Part shown: positions 43,457 through 52,598 of the stretch, one piece after another
How the letters are laid out: every line of letters begins with the position of its first letter
Position numbering within the stretch: the stretch's first letter is position 1
Source: an uncultured Pelagibacteraceae bacterium
Lineage (GTDB): Bacteria; Pseudomonadota; Alphaproteobacteria; Pelagibacterales; Pelagibacteraceae
Length of the DNA: 64,000 nt
NCBI GenBank assembly: GCA_902569735.1
Contig: CACFVE010000004.1
Coordinates: 1-64,000, forward strand
Reading direction: 5' to 3'
Notes under the pieces: model-generated
Told to the model about the DNA's origin: nothing
The model's database searches: none
What the model saw: only the letters and a program-made list of their open reading frames with translations
Made by a program: the position numbers and the translations under genes

Positions 43457-43916
43457 ATTTTTTTAATTCTACAAGTAACTTTTCATAAACATTTTTTTTA
43501 AAATTAACAATTACATTTGGGAGTTCATTCATATCTATCCACTTCCATTCTATGAACTCTGGATGTTTTGTTTTTAAGCTAATTTCATCTTCCCTTCCTG
43601 TAAATCTGGCTATGAACCATTTTTGTTTTTGTCCCCTGAATTTTCCTTTCCAAACAATACCTAAAAGATTTTTGGGTAATTCATATTCAAACCATTCATC
43701 TAACTCTTTTAAAATTTTGATACTTTTAATACTTGTTTCTTCATTCAATTCTCTTTTCATTGCGTTTAGAAAATTTTCATTCTCATTGACACCACCCTGA
43801 GGCATTTGCCATTTGTTGATAGGATTATCTTTGCGTTTTCCAACAAAAATTTTATTTTCGTTATTTAAAACTATTACACCTACACCAATTCTTAAGGGAA
43901 GTTTTTTTTCTGTCAT
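43446..43916 (-). CDS. rppH: RNA 5' pyrophosphohydrolase (Nudix)
   Basis: A 156-residue Nudix hydrolase that removes pyrophosphate from mRNA 5' ends or from dinucleoside polyphosphates. The start 'LPLRIGVGVIVLNNENKIFVGKR' and 'WQMPQGGVNENE' match RppH. The Nudix box is GGVNENENFLNAMKRELNEE then TSI, where Thr-Ser replaces the usual residue plus Gly. It is the last gene of the long rplU operon, one base after ctpA. Confidence 0.92.
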   Translation of the reverse strand: MTEKKLPLRIGVGVIVLNNENKIFVGKRKDNPINKWQMPQGGVNENENFLNAMKRELNEETSIKSIKILKELDEWFEYELPKNLLGIVWKGKFRGQKQKWFIARFTGREDEISLKTKHPEFIEWKWIDMNELPNVIVNFKKNVYEKLLVELKKFID

Positions 43917-43917
43917 T

Positions 43918-45054
43918 TTAAGAATTAAATAATTTTAAAGCGTAATTTAATTGATTATCATTCTCTGTATTTATCTTAAAATTATCTTCTTTCTCTTTTA
44001 CAATTATATCTGGAGAAACTCCGACCTCAGATATAGAACTTCCTGATGGTAAATAATATTTGGAAATTGTAAGTCTTATTCCTCCTCCGTTTCGTAAAGG
44101 AATAATTGATTGCACAGAACCTTTACCATAAGAATTTTCTCCTAAAATAATCGCTCTTTTATGGTCTTTTAGCGCTCCTGCAAATATTTCTGAGGCTGAG
44201 GCAGATCCGTTATTAATTAAAACTATTATAGGTTTACCTTTAATTTCATCACCTTTTCTTGCAAAAAATTTTCTTGTTTCCGAAGCTTTACGTCCTTTTG
44301 TCGAAACTATTTCACCGTCATCTAAAAAAAAATCTGTAATATTGATAGCTTGAGTTAACAATCCTCCAGGATTATTTCTTAAATCTAATATGTAACCTTG
44401 GATTTTTAAATTTTTTTCAAACTTTTTTACTATTTCTAGGAATTGTTTATCAGTATTTTCATTAAATGATCTAAGCCTTATGTATCCTAAATCTTTATTC
44501 TTTCCTAATATTTCGGAATTGACTGATTTAACTTCAATTACTTTTCGAGTAATATTAAATTCTAATGGTTTTTTTATGTTTTTTCTTCTAATTGTTAATT
44601 TAATGGAAGTTCCTACGGGACCCCTCATTAATTTAACAGCTTCCATTAAAGATTTTCCCTGAACTTGATCATCACCTATTTTTACTATGTAGTCTCCAGC
44701 TTTTATTCCTGCTTTTGCTGCCGGCGTATCATCTATTGGAGATATAACCTTTACTAAACCAGACTCCATGCCTATTTCTATTCCTAATCCTCCAAATTCT
44801 CCTCGAGTATCCGTTTGCATTTCTTCAAATAACTCAGGACTCATATAAGCCGAGTATGGATCGAGCGATTGAAGAACACCATTAATAGCTGAGTCCATAA
44901 CTTCAGATTGATTAATATCATCTACGTAGTCTTTCTTAATTTTTTCTAAGACTTCTCCGAAAAGATCGATTTTTTTATAAAGTTCATTGCTTGAGTAAGA
45001 ATAAGTAAAATTTAAATTAAAAAACAATATAATTAAAAAAATAATTTTTTTCAT
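43918..45054 (-). CDS. ctpA: Carboxy-terminal processing protease (S41 family)
   Basis: A 378-residue periplasmic protease with an N-terminal signal (MKKIIFLIILFFNLNFTYS), a PDZ domain ('GGLGIEIGMESGLVKVISPI', about 90-175) and the S41 catalytic domain with Ser in GSASASEIFAGAL and Lys in GKGSVQ. The frame opens 12 codons earlier, but the ATG used here starts the signal peptide and forms an ATGA overlap with the rsfS stop, so it is preferred. Role: trimming exported proteins and peptidoglycan hydrolases. Confidence 0.95.
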   Translation of the reverse strand: MKKIIFLIILFFNLNFTYSYSSNELYKKIDLFGEVLEKIKKDYVDDINQSEVMDSAINGVLQSLDPYSAYMSPELFEEMQTDTRGEFGGLGIEIGMESGLVKVISPIDDTPAAKAGIKAGDYIVKIGDDQVQGKSLMEAVKLMRGPVGTSIKLTIRRKNIKKPLEFNITRKVIEVKSVNSEILGKNKDLGYIRLRSFNENTDKQFLEIVKKFEKNLKIQGYILDLRNNPGGLLTQAINITDFFLDDGEIVSTKGRKASETRKFFARKGDEIKGKPIIVLINNGSASASEIFAGALKDHKRAIILGENSYGKGSVQSIIPLRNGGGIRLTISKYYLPSGSSISEVGVSPDIIVKEKEDNFKINTENDNQLNYALKLFNS

Positions 45055-45398
45055 ACTATTGCCTTTTCTTTGGGTATCTCTTCTGACCACATTTTTTCTA
45101 AGTCATAGAATTTTCTTTTTTCAGGATGAAAAATATGGATTATGATGTCATTAGTATCAACTAATTTCCAATCATTGCTCTCTCTTCCTTCGATACGGCA
45201 CTCAATTAATCCTATTTTTTTTAGTTCTACTTCAAGAATTTCTGAAAGAGCTTGTAAATGTCTGGAAGAAGTACCTGAAGCAATAATCATATAATCCGCT
45301 ATATAAGATTTATTTTTCAAATTAATAGAGGTAATATTTGTGGCTTTATTATTATCTAAAATTTTTTCAATATTTTTTTTTATATCTACTATTTTCAT
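45051..45398 (-). CDS. rsfS: Ribosomal silencing factor RsfS
   Basis: A 115-residue RsfS/Iojap protein that binds L14 and blocks subunit joining in starvation. Motifs 'KSYIADYMIIASGTSSRHLQALSE' and 'WKLVDTNDIIIHIFHPEKRKFYDLEKMW' are characteristic. It overlaps ctpA by four bases and its start abuts nadD in the usual nadD-rsfS pairing. Confidence 0.95.
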   Translation of the reverse strand: MKIVDIKKNIEKILDNNKATNITSINLKNKSYIADYMIIASGTSSRHLQALSEILEVELKKIGLIECRIEGRESNDWKLVDTNDIIIHIFHPEKRKFYDLEKMWSEEIPKEKAIV

Positions 45399-45940
45399 TA
45401 AAAATTTTTTAAATAATTTTTTTTGATATTAGATGAAGAAATATTGATTAATTTATTGTTAATATAGACTATGTTTTTTTTATTAATATATTTCACAATT
45501 TTAGATTCCTTACTTTTTTTATCATATCCTTTCCTAGAAAAAACAATTAATTTTGTTAATTTAACTATCTTTTTCCAATTTGTCCACTTATGAAAATCTA
45601 ATAAGTTATCCGAACCTAAAATTAAACATAAATTTTTTTGTTTTTTTGTCTTTCTAAAGTAATTTATTACATTAATAGTGCGAGGAGATTTAATTTTATT
45701 ATCTAAATACAAAACTTTAATATTTTTATATTTTTTTACAGCTTTTTTACATTTTGACATTCTATGTTTTAACGAAAAAAAAGGTTTTTTTTTGAAAGGA
45801 TTTTTTTTTGTAACAATCCAATAAATTTTTGTAAGTTTTATTTGTTTCAAACTAATTTTAGAAATTTCAACGTGTCCTTTATGTGGTGGATCAAAACTTC
45901 CACCAAAAATACCAATCGAGTTTCTGATAGGTTCTATCAT
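45398..45940 (-). CDS. nadD: Nicotinate-nucleotide adenylyltransferase
   Basis: A 180-residue enzyme for NAD synthesis from nicotinate mononucleotide. It has the nucleotidyltransferase motif GIFGGSFDPPHKGHVEI at the N-terminus and a late 'NISSSNIKKNY' corresponding to the ISSTxIR motif, here with Asn-Ile-Lys in the last part. Length is slightly short. Sits between proA and rsfS as in many alphaproteobacteria. Confidence 0.93.
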   Translation of the reverse strand: MIEPIRNSIGIFGGSFDPPHKGHVEISKISLKQIKLTKIYWIVTKKNPFKKKPFFSLKHRMSKCKKAVKKYKNIKVLYLDNKIKSPRTINVINYFRKTKKQKNLCLILGSDNLLDFHKWTNWKKIVKLTKLIVFSRKGYDKKSKESKIVKYINKKNIVYINNKLINISSSNIKKNYLKNF

Positions 45941-45943
45941 TAA

Positions 45944-47185
45944 TTATGGCCTAACAATTCCTTTTCCAGATACAATATATTTGTAGGAGGTTAGTTGATT
46001 AATTCCAACAGGGCCTCTCGGAGGAAGTTTATTAGTAGAGATTCCAATTTCTCCTCCGAAACCAAACTCTCCTCCATCTGCAAATTGAGTTGAAACGTTA
46101 TGCATTGCTATAGAGCTATTCACTCCATCTAAGAATATTTTTGCATTTTTTGAGTTATTTGTAATAATGCTATCAGTATGCATAGTTCCATATTTTAAAA
46201 TATGATTAACAGCATCTTTAACGTTTTTAACAGTTTTTATAGATATTATTTTATCTAAATATTCAGTTTTCCAATCAATTTCTTTTGCGTTTTTAAGTTT
46301 ATTTCTAAAAAGTTTATTAATTTTTTTATCTACACGGACTTCACATCCAGAAGAAATCAATGAGTCTATTATTTTTTTTCCGTGAGTATTCAATGCTTTT
46401 TCATGAATTAATAAAGTTTCTAAGGCACCACAAATACTTGTTCTTCTCATTTTTGCGTTAATAATAATTTTTTTTGCCATTGATATATTTGATTTTTGAT
46501 CTACATAAATGTGACACAACCCTTCGAGATGACCGATGACATGAATGTTTGAAAATTTTTGTACTTTTGATACCAACCCTTTGCCTCCTCTTGGAACAAT
46601 TACATCAATATAATTACTCATTTTTGATAGAAGCAAATCAACAATTCTTCTTTCTTTTTTCTCTATAAATTGAACGCAGTTTTTATTTATATTATTTTTA
46701 CTTAAAGAATCACGAAACAGATCAGCAAGCAACTTATTGGAATTGTAAGCTTCTGATCCTCCTCTTAAAATAGAACAATTTCCAGATTTTAAACATAAAG
46801 CTGCTACATCAGCAGTAACATTTGGCCTACTTTCATAAATTACACCTACAACTCCTATAGGAGTAGAAATTTTTTTAATTTTAAGTTTATTTGGTCTTTG
46901 CCATTTTTCTAATATTCGACCAACTGGATTTTTAAATTTAGCTATTTGATTAATCGAGTTTCTAATTCCGTCGATTCTTTTATCATTTAAAATTAATCTA
47001 TCTACTAAATACTCTCTTTTTACATTTTTAACATCTTTAAGATTTTCTTGAATTATTTTTTTTTTGTTTTTTAAAATAGCTGAAATATAATCCTTTAAAA
47101 CTAATTTGATTTTACTATGATTTACAGTTTTTAGTTCCTCAAAAGCTTTTCTGGCATTTAATCCAATATTATTTAAATATTTCAT
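45944..47185 (-). CDS. proA: Gamma-glutamyl phosphate reductase
   Basis: A 413-residue aldehyde dehydrogenase-fold enzyme for proline synthesis. Catalytic Cys lies in 'RRTSICGALETLL'; 'GVVGVIYESRPNVTADVAALCLKSGN' binds cofactor. The C-terminal 'FGFGGEIGISTNKLPPRGPVGINQLTSYKY' is diagnostic of ProA. It follows proB directly after one base, giving both enzymes of the glutamate to glutamate-semialdehyde step. Confidence 0.96.
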   Translation of the reverse strand: MKYLNNIGLNARKAFEELKTVNHSKIKLVLKDYISAILKNKKKIIQENLKDVKNVKREYLVDRLILNDKRIDGIRNSINQIAKFKNPVGRILEKWQRPNKLKIKKISTPIGVVGVIYESRPNVTADVAALCLKSGNCSILRGGSEAYNSNKLLADLFRDSLSKNNINKNCVQFIEKKERRIVDLLLSKMSNYIDVIVPRGGKGLVSKVQKFSNIHVIGHLEGLCHIYVDQKSNISMAKKIIINAKMRRTSICGALETLLIHEKALNTHGKKIIDSLISSGCEVRVDKKINKLFRNKLKNAKEIDWKTEYLDKIISIKTVKNVKDAVNHILKYGTMHTDSIITNNSKNAKIFLDGVNSSIAMHNVSTQFADGGEFGFGGEIGISTNKLPPRGPVGINQLTSYKYIVSGKGIVRP

Positions 47186-47186
47186 T

Positions 47187-48272
47187 TTATAATTTTACCA
47201 TATCATCTTTGTGAACTATTTCAGATTTACTTAGATATCCTAAAATATTTTCTATTTCTTTGCTTTGTTTTCCTTTTATTTTATTTATCTCAGATGATGC
47301 AAATGAAGACAAACCTCTGGCAAGGTTATTATTGTTTTCGTCTACTACAAGTATATTTTCTCCTTTTTCAAAATCACCTTCTACTTTTACAATACCAGCT
47401 GCAAGTAAACTTTTACCTTTATTTAAAGCTCGGGCCGCCCCTTGATCAATATATATTTTACCAGAAGAGCTCAAAGAACTAATGATCCATTTTTTTCTAG
47501 CATCCAAACTAGAAATTTTTGGAATGAAGTGTGTGTAAATTTTATTTTTAATCATATTGCTAATCGGATTATCTTTTTTACCATTTGCAATAAACATATT
47601 ACATCCTGCATTTATACAGATTTTAGCAGCATCTAATTTTGTACTAATACCGCCAGAGCCATAAAGATTTTTTTTATTATCAATCAATGCATTAATATTT
47701 GAGTCAATGGAAGAAACAGTTTTGATGATTTTTTTAGATTTGTCATAAAGCCCATCAACGTCAGATAGAATAATAAGAGTATCAGCTCCAACGATTTGAG
47801 CAACTCGTGCTGCCAATCTATCATTATCTCCATACTTAATTTCTGCTGTTGCTGTGGTATCATTTTCATTAACGATTGGAATTGCTTTCAGTTTAAATAA
47901 GTTATCAAAAGTTCTTCTAACATTTAATGCCCTTCTGCGTTGTTCAGTGTCATCTGGACTTATTAGTATTTGACCTGTTTTAATTTTATATTTGTCAAAT
48001 AATTTTTGAAATTCCCCTGCTAAATGTATTTGACCAACAGCAGCAATGGCTTGACTCATTTCTAATTTAATTTTTTTCTTTTTAATTTTAAGATAATTTT
48101 GACCTAATGCAATTGCTCCTGAAGACACAATTACCAAATCATTTTTTCCTCTAAATTTTTTTAAATCTTTAATTAAGCTTGTTACCCATTTTTTTTTAAA
48201 TTTACCTTTATTATCAACAACAGTGGATGAACCAAGTTTTATTACTATTTTTTTTGAGTTATCAATTAACAT
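47187..48272 (-). CDS. proB: Glutamate 5-kinase with PUA domain
   Basis: A 361-residue enzyme. The amino acid kinase domain (about 1-255) shows 'VIKLGSSTVVDNKG', 'VSSGAIALG', 'NENDTTATAEIKYGDNDRLAARVA' and GSGGISTKLDAAKI. A C-terminal PUA domain (about 275-350, 'KIYIDQGAARALNKGKSLL') is present as in E. coli ProB. It should carry the proline feedback loop. Its start overlaps the obgE end by 11 bases. Confidence 0.96.
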   Translation of the reverse strand: MLIDNSKKIVIKLGSSTVVDNKGKFKKKWVTSLIKDLKKFRGKNDLVIVSSGAIALGQNYLKIKKKKIKLEMSQAIAAVGQIHLAGEFQKLFDKYKIKTGQILISPDDTEQRRRALNVRRTFDNLFKLKAIPIVNENDTTATAEIKYGDNDRLAARVAQIVGADTLIILSDVDGLYDKSKKIIKTVSSIDSNINALIDNKKNLYGSGGISTKLDAAKICINAGCNMFIANGKKDNPISNMIKNKIYTHFIPKISSLDARKKWIISSLSSSGKIYIDQGAARALNKGKSLLAAGIVKVEGDFEKGENILVVDENNNNLARGLSSFASSEINKIKGKQSKEIENILGYLSKSEIVHKDDMVKL

Positions 48273-49245
48273 TTTTTATCAATAGTTTTTTTACTTTTTG
48301 AATGTCTTTATTTGAAAAAACTGAAATTACTTCACACTTTGATTTGATTTTATTTTTAAATTCTTTTAATTTTTTATTAATATCATCTTTTTTTAACAAA
48401 TCAGATTTATTCAAGAAAATTATTTCCTTTTTTTTATCTAGACTTTTATCATATGAAGAAAGTTCGAGTTTAATCTTTTTATAACTATTAATTAAATTTT
48501 TTTCAGATAAGTCTATTAAGTGTAACAAAACTTTACATCTTTCTATGTGTCGCAAGAATTTATCACCTAACCCTACACCTTTATGTGCACCTTCAACTAG
48601 TCCAGGTATATCTGCTAAAGTTATTTCTTTTCCATCGTAATATGAAACTCCTAGATTTGGGTTAATAGTAGTAAATGGATAATTAGCAATTTTCGGCTTT
48701 GCTCTAGTTAAGGCTGCAAGCAAACTAGATTTTCCTGCGTTAGGCCGTCCTATAATACCTATATCAGCAATTATTTTCAGTTGTAACCAGATCCAAAATT
48801 CTTCTCCAATTTTACCATTTGTTTTTTTTCTAGGAGCTCTATTTGTTGAGCTTTTAAATCTAACATTGCCCAAGCCTCCTTTACCTCCAGAGGCTACTAA
48901 ATATTTTTCTTTGTTTTTTGTAAAATCATAAATCAGAGTATTATTATCCTCTTCATAAATTTGTGTACCGGTTGGAACTCTTAAAATTAAATCTTTACCA
49001 TTGCCTCCAGTTTTATTTTTTTTACTTCCAGGTTTCCCATGCTGAGCTTTAAAATGTTGAGCATATCTAAAATCTATTAAAGTATTTAAATTACGATCGG
49101 ACTCAATAACAATTGATCCTCCATCTCCGCCATCCCCACCATCAGGACCACCGTATTCAATAAATTTTTCTCTTCGGAAGCTAGCTGAACCAGAGCCACC
49201 GTTACCTGCTTTTATATATATTTTTGCTTGATCTAAAAATTTCAT
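48262..49245 (-). CDS. obgE: GTPase Obg/CgtA
   Basis: A 327-residue ribosome-assembly GTPase. The glycine-rich Obg fold (1-158, 'GNGGSGSASFRREKFIEYGG') precedes the G domain with P-loop GRPNAGKSS (166-174), 'DIPGLVEGAHKGVGLGDKFLRHIERC' and NKSD. The C-terminal extension seen in some Obg proteins is missing, which is common. It lies 38 bases after rpmA, its usual neighbour. Confidence 0.96.
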   Translation of the reverse strand: MKFLDQAKIYIKAGNGGSGSASFRREKFIEYGGPDGGDGGDGGSIVIESDRNLNTLIDFRYAQHFKAQHGKPGSKKNKTGGNGKDLILRVPTGTQIYEEDNNTLIYDFTKNKEKYLVASGGKGGLGNVRFKSSTNRAPRKKTNGKIGEEFWIWLQLKIIADIGIIGRPNAGKSSLLAALTRAKPKIANYPFTTINPNLGVSYYDGKEITLADIPGLVEGAHKGVGLGDKFLRHIERCKVLLHLIDLSEKNLINSYKKIKLELSSYDKSLDKKKEIIFLNKSDLLKKDDINKKLKEFKNKIKSKCEVISVFSNKDIQKVKKLLIKNVN

Positions 49246-49283
49246 TATGGATATATAATAAATAACTAAAGTTATTTTTAGAT

Positions 49284-49538
49284 TTAATTGGGAATTACAG
49301 AAACAAAAGTTCTGTTTAATTTAGATTTTTTAAATTTTACTTTTCCCTTTACAAGAGAAAAAATTGAGTGGTCTTTTCCCATACTTACGTTATCACCAGG
49401 ATGGATTTTTGTACCCCTTTGTCTTACAATTATATTTCCTGGAATAACTGACTGATCCCCATATCTTTTAACTCCTAGACGTCTACCTTTACTATCTCGT
49501 CCATTTTTCGATGATCCACCAGCTTTTTTTGTTGCCAT
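49284..49538 (-). CDS. rpmA: 50S ribosomal protein L27
   Basis: An 84-residue L27. It begins [20 protein letters not shown], the highly conserved N-terminus that reaches the peptidyl-transferase centre, followed by '[20 protein letters not shown]'. No N-terminal cleavage extension is present. It is nine bases after rplU. Confidence 0.98.
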   Translation of the reverse strand: MATKKAGGSSKNGRDSKGRRLGVKRYGDQSVIPGNIIVRQRGTKIHPGDNVSMGKDHSIFSLVKGKVKFKKSKLNRTFVSVIPN

Positions 49539-49547
49539 AAATAATCT

Positions 49548-49964
49548 CTATTTTTTTAAAATCTTTTTAGTTACAGTTTTTTTCTGGTTATTTTTTTTTA
49601 CTTTAGTTTGAGGTTTAGAAGCTTCAGCATTGGCTATAAGCTTACCATCTTTTGATAAAATTTTTGTTATTTGTATTTTAGAATGTCTTTGTCTATGTCC
49701 ATTCTTTTTTCTAGAATGTTTTCTTCTTCTTTTGTGAAAAACTAATACAGTTCTATCTTTAACGTTATCTAGAAGTTTAGCTTCAACTATAGCTCCTTTA
49801 ATATTAGGATTACCTACTTCTGTATTTTTATCATCATTTAGAAGCAAAACATTTTCAAACTTTACGGTATTTCCTATTTTAGCGTCTAGTTTTTCAACTT
49901 CTAAAATTTTACTAGCAGAAACTTTATATTGTTTTCCACCTGTTTCTATAATTGCAAATGACAT
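49548..49964 (-). CDS. rplU: 50S ribosomal protein L21 with Lys-rich C-terminal extension
   Basis: A 138-residue L21. Residues 1-103 match the family ('FAIIETGGKQYKVSASKILEVEKL', then VFHKRRRKHSRKKNGHRQ). The last 35 or so residues are an extra Lys/Thr/Gln-rich tail ending KKTVTKKILKK. It heads the rplU-rpmA-obgE-proB-proA-nadD-rsfS-ctpA-rppH operon and has a strong promoter 27 bases upstream. Confidence 0.96.
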   Translation of the reverse strand: MSFAIIETGGKQYKVSASKILEVEKLDAKIGNTVKFENVLLLNDDKNTEVGNPNIKGAIVEAKLLDNVKDRTVLVFHKRRRKHSRKKNGHRQRHSKIQITKILSKDGKLIANAEASKPQTKVKKNNQKKTVTKKILKK

Positions 49965-49990
49965 AAATTATCTTTCTTTAAATTTAGGGC

Positions 49991-50018
49991 AATATAGCCT
50001 GCAGGATTGTCAAGTCAA
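49991..50018 (-). promoter_or_regulatory. Sigma-70 type promoter for the rplU operon
   Basis: Read on the minus strand: -35 TTGACT (50018-50013), a 16-base spacer, and -10 TATATT (49996-49991), 26 bases before the rplU ATG. It begins just past the stop of gloB, the upstream gene on the same strand, so the ribosomal operon can be transcribed independently. Confidence 0.7.
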
Positions 50019-50029
50019 GATGAATGAGA

Positions 50030-50797
50030 TTAAAAACTATCTTTTAAATCGCGTAATTTAGAGAAAATTTCTTGCTCTGATGCGTTATTTAAATTTACGG
50101 CATCTTTAATTGACGGCTCATTGCATCGTAGAAATATATTAGTTTTTTTTTCTTCTCCAATAGAGATTGGAACAGTAGGGGAGTTAGAATTTATTTTTAA
50201 ATTAATCCAATTAATCTTTTTTTTTAAAAATTCATTATTTTGGTCATATTCTAGACAAAACTCTAGATTTTTTTTTGTATATTCATGTCCACAATATATT
50301 TTAGTATCTATTGGTAAATTTTTTAATTTATTTAAAGATCTAAACATTTGTTCATTTGTTCCTTCAAAAACTTTACCACAACCTAAAGAGAAGAGAGTGT
50401 CTCCGGTAAAAACTATTTTTTCATCTTTGAGATAAAATGCTATGTGACCTTTTGTGTGACCTGGAATAAAAATGACTTCAAAAGAAATATTTCCCATTTT
50501 AAAATTTTGTTTTTCTTTTAATGCTATATCAATGCCAGGTATACGATCTTTATCTAAATCGAATCCTAAAACTTTAGATTTATATTTTTCTTTAAGTTTT
50601 TCGTTACCACCAACATGATCCAAATGATGATGCGTATTTAAAATATAATCTAATTTATTGTGTTTTTCATTTATTATTTTATCACAAGTAGTAAAATCAG
50701 ATGGATCAATTATTGCAACTGTATCACTGCTTCTATCATAAAGAAGATAACTGTAGTTATCATTCAAACAAGGAATAATTTCTACGTTTAATTTCAT
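50030..50797 (-). CDS. gloB: Hydroxyacylglutathione hydrolase (glyoxalase II)
   Basis: A 255-residue metallo-beta-lactamase fold enzyme that hydrolyses S-lactoylglutathione to D-lactate. The metal motif HxHxDH is at 56-61 (THHHLDH), followed by 'GHTKGHIAFYL', 'TGDTLFSLGCGKVFEGT' and 'CGHEYTKKNLEF', all diagnostic of GloB rather than a generic MBL protein. Its product could be used by the D-2-hydroxyacid oxidase at the window start. It overlaps metW by four bases. Confidence 0.94.
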   Translation of the reverse strand: MKLNVEIIPCLNDNYSYLLYDRSSDTVAIIDPSDFTTCDKIINEKHNKLDYILNTHHHLDHVGGNEKLKEKYKSKVLGFDLDKDRIPGIDIALKEKQNFKMGNISFEVIFIPGHTKGHIAFYLKDEKIVFTGDTLFSLGCGKVFEGTNEQMFRSLNKLKNLPIDTKIYCGHEYTKKNLEFCLEYDQNNEFLKKKINWINLKINSNSPTVPISIGEEKKTNIFLRCNEPSIKDAVNLNNASEQEIFSKLRDLKDSF

Positions 50798-51387
50798 CCT
50801 ATTAAAAATATCCCTAGCTTAGAAAAAAAATTTTTTATCTCGAGGTTATTTTTCTTAATTTCTGAGGTGTTATCTTTATTAACCCCTACAGCTTTTTTAA
50901 TCTTAATATTTTTTTCTAAACAAAAATGAAAAAAATCCTTTATTGTGCACATATGAAGATTAGGAGTATTATACCAAGAGTTTGGTAAAGTTTTTGTAAC
51001 TGGCATTTTTCCAAAAAATAATAAGCTAGTTCTCACCTTCCAATATCCAAAATTAGGTATTGATATAATCACTGATTTTCCAATTTTTAACAAATCTTTT
51101 AAAACTTTTTCGGGATTATAAAATGCCTGGAGTGTCTGACTTAATATTACAAAATCAAAGGATTGATTTGGAAATTGATGAAGTTCTGTTTCTGCATTTC
51201 CCTCAATGACTGGGAGACCTTTATAAATACATTTTGTAACATTTTCTTTTTTAAGTTCTAAACCTCGAGCTTCTATATTTTTCTCTTTAATTAAATGACT
51301 CATTAAAGAACCATCACCACAACCAACATCTAGAACTGTTACATTCTTTGGTAATAAATCTGCAATTACTTTAAATTCTTTTTTCAT
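50794..51387 (-). CDS. metW: Methionine biosynthesis protein MetW
   Basis: A 197-residue SAM-methyltransferase-like protein that accompanies MetX in homoserine O-acylation. Motifs: 'VLDVGCGDGSLMSHLI' (SAM-binding loop), 'VIEGNAETELHQFPNQSFDFVILSQTLQA' in two blocks, and 'SIPNFGYWKVR'. The start overlaps the metX end by 17 bases, so it is expressed with metX and shares its riboswitch control. Confidence 0.93.
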   Translation of the reverse strand: MKKEFKVIADLLPKNVTVLDVGCGDGSLMSHLIKEKNIEARGLELKKENVTKCIYKGLPVIEGNAETELHQFPNQSFDFVILSQTLQAFYNPEKVLKDLLKIGKSVIISIPNFGYWKVRTSLLFFGKMPVTKTLPNSWYNTPNLHMCTIKDFFHFCLEKNIKIKKAVGVNKDNTSEIKKNNLEIKNFFSKLGIFLIG

Positions 51388-52510
51388 TTTTAAATTTTAT
51401 GTGCATTGAGTCTATGAATCCTTTTAAAGTTTTAAGAAACTCGGGTTCATTTACTAAAAAAGAGTCGTGACCTTTGTCAGTTTTAATCTCAGAGAAAGAG
51501 ACGTCCGCCCCTGAAGCATTAAGAGCAATTACTATATCTTTGTTTTCTTTTGTTGTGTACAGCCAATCTGAAGAGAAAGAAATAACTAAAAATTTTATTT
51601 TTTGATTTTTAAAAGCCTCAATAAGACCACCTTTAAAATGTTTTGATAAATCAAAATAATCCATTGCCCTAGTAATATACAAGACAGAATTTGCATCAAA
51701 TCTTTCTACGAAAGCACTACCCTGATGTCTTAAATAACTTTCAACTTGAAAATCTGCATTAAAACTAAATTCATAATCTGCTTTCTCTTGAAGTTTTCTT
51801 CCAAATTTTTCTTGCATTCCTTTCTCAGACAAATAACTAATATGACCTACCATTCTTGCTACAGCTAATCCATTTTTAGGTTGCACATTTTTTGATAAAT
51901 ATTTTCCTTTGTCCCATACAGGATCCGCCATGATAGCTTGTCGAGCAAGTTCGTTAAGAGCTATATTTTGTGCACTATGACTTGTACTGCAAGCAATAGG
52001 AATTGCTGAAAATGTTTTATTTGGGAATATTGTACAGAACTCAAGTAGTTGCATTCCACCCATAGATCCTCCTGTAGCACAAAGAAGTTTTTTGATACCT
52101 AGATGATCAAGAAGAGTTTCTTGTGCTTTAACCATATCTCTTATGGTTATAACTGGAAAATTTAATCCATACGGTTCATTTGTTTTTTTATCTATCTCTT
52201 TAGGACCCCATGAACCCATGCATCCTCCAATAACGTTTGCACATATTACAAAATACTTATTTGTATCAATTGCTTTATCTGGACCTACGGCTGTAATCCA
52301 CCATCCTTCTTTTTTTGTTACAGGATTTATTTCGCTAACAAACTGATCTCCAGTAAGTGCATGGAAAACTAATATAGCATTATCTTTTGACTCGTTTAGT
52401 TTTCCGTAAGTTTCATATGCTAAAGGAAAATCTTTAATAGTTTGCCCACAATCTAATTTAAGTGGCTTAGAGACATTAATGGTCTTAATATTTTTAATTT
52501 TATAGTTCAT
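51371..52510 (-). CDS. metX: Homoserine O-acyltransferase (MetX)
   Basis: A 379-residue alpha/beta hydrolase-fold enzyme that acylates homoserine, the first committed step to methionine. Nucleophile Ser in GGSMGGMQ, catalytic Asp in SFSSDWLY, His in DKGHDSFL. Normal length. The annotated ATG lies only two bases after the U-tract of an intrinsic terminator and has no Shine-Dalgarno, so initiation may be leader-independent. A later in-frame ATG would remove conserved N-terminal residues. Controlled by the SAM-II riboswitch upstream. Confidence 0.95.
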   Translation of the reverse strand: MNYKIKNIKTINVSKPLKLDCGQTIKDFPLAYETYGKLNESKDNAILVFHALTGDQFVSEINPVTKKEGWWITAVGPDKAIDTNKYFVICANVIGGCMGSWGPKEIDKKTNEPYGLNFPVITIRDMVKAQETLLDHLGIKKLLCATGGSMGGMQLLEFCTIFPNKTFSAIPIACSTSHSAQNIALNELARQAIMADPVWDKGKYLSKNVQPKNGLAVARMVGHISYLSEKGMQEKFGRKLQEKADYEFSFNADFQVESYLRHQGSAFVERFDANSVLYITRAMDYFDLSKHFKGGLIEAFKNQKIKFLVISFSSDWLYTTKENKDIVIALNASGADVSFSEIKTDKGHDSFLVNEPEFLKTLKGFIDSMHIKFKNEKRI

Positions 52511-52512
52511 TC

Positions 52513-52538
52513 AAAAAAAAAGCCCAGCTAAACTGGGC
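52513..52538 (-). terminator. Intrinsic terminator of the metX riboswitch
   Basis: On the minus strand GCCCAG (52538-52533), loop TTTAG, CTGGGC (52527-52522), then nine T's (52521-52513). The loop and flanking stem contain TTTAGCT, complementary to AGCTAAA of the aptamer's 3' part, so pairing of those two would prevent the hairpin. The last T is two bases from the metX ATG. Confidence 0.88.
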
Positions 52539-52540
52539 GA

Positions 52541-52594
52541 ACCCCTTTTTAGCTAAATTTATTATGCGCTTGCAATATGGTTAAATCAGCGCTT
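52541..52594 (-). promoter_or_regulatory. SAM-II riboswitch aptamer
   Basis: The minus strand reads AAGCGCTGATTTAACC, then ATATTGCAAGCGCATAATAA, then ATTTAGCTAAAAAGGGG. This matches the known SAM-II pattern: P1 stem AGCGC/GCGC(T) around GATTTAACC-ATTGCA, then the AT-rich bridge, then the AGCTAAAAAGGG strand that closes the H-type pseudoknot. High S-adenosylmethionine should stabilise the pseudoknot, free the downstream terminator and switch off metX-metW. Confidence 0.93.
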
Positions 52595-52598
52595 CTAA

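Noticed and set aside
45055-45090. Longer ctpA start
   Set aside because: The extra 12 residues precede a clean signal peptide, and the inner ATG forms a normal ATGA overlap with rsfS.
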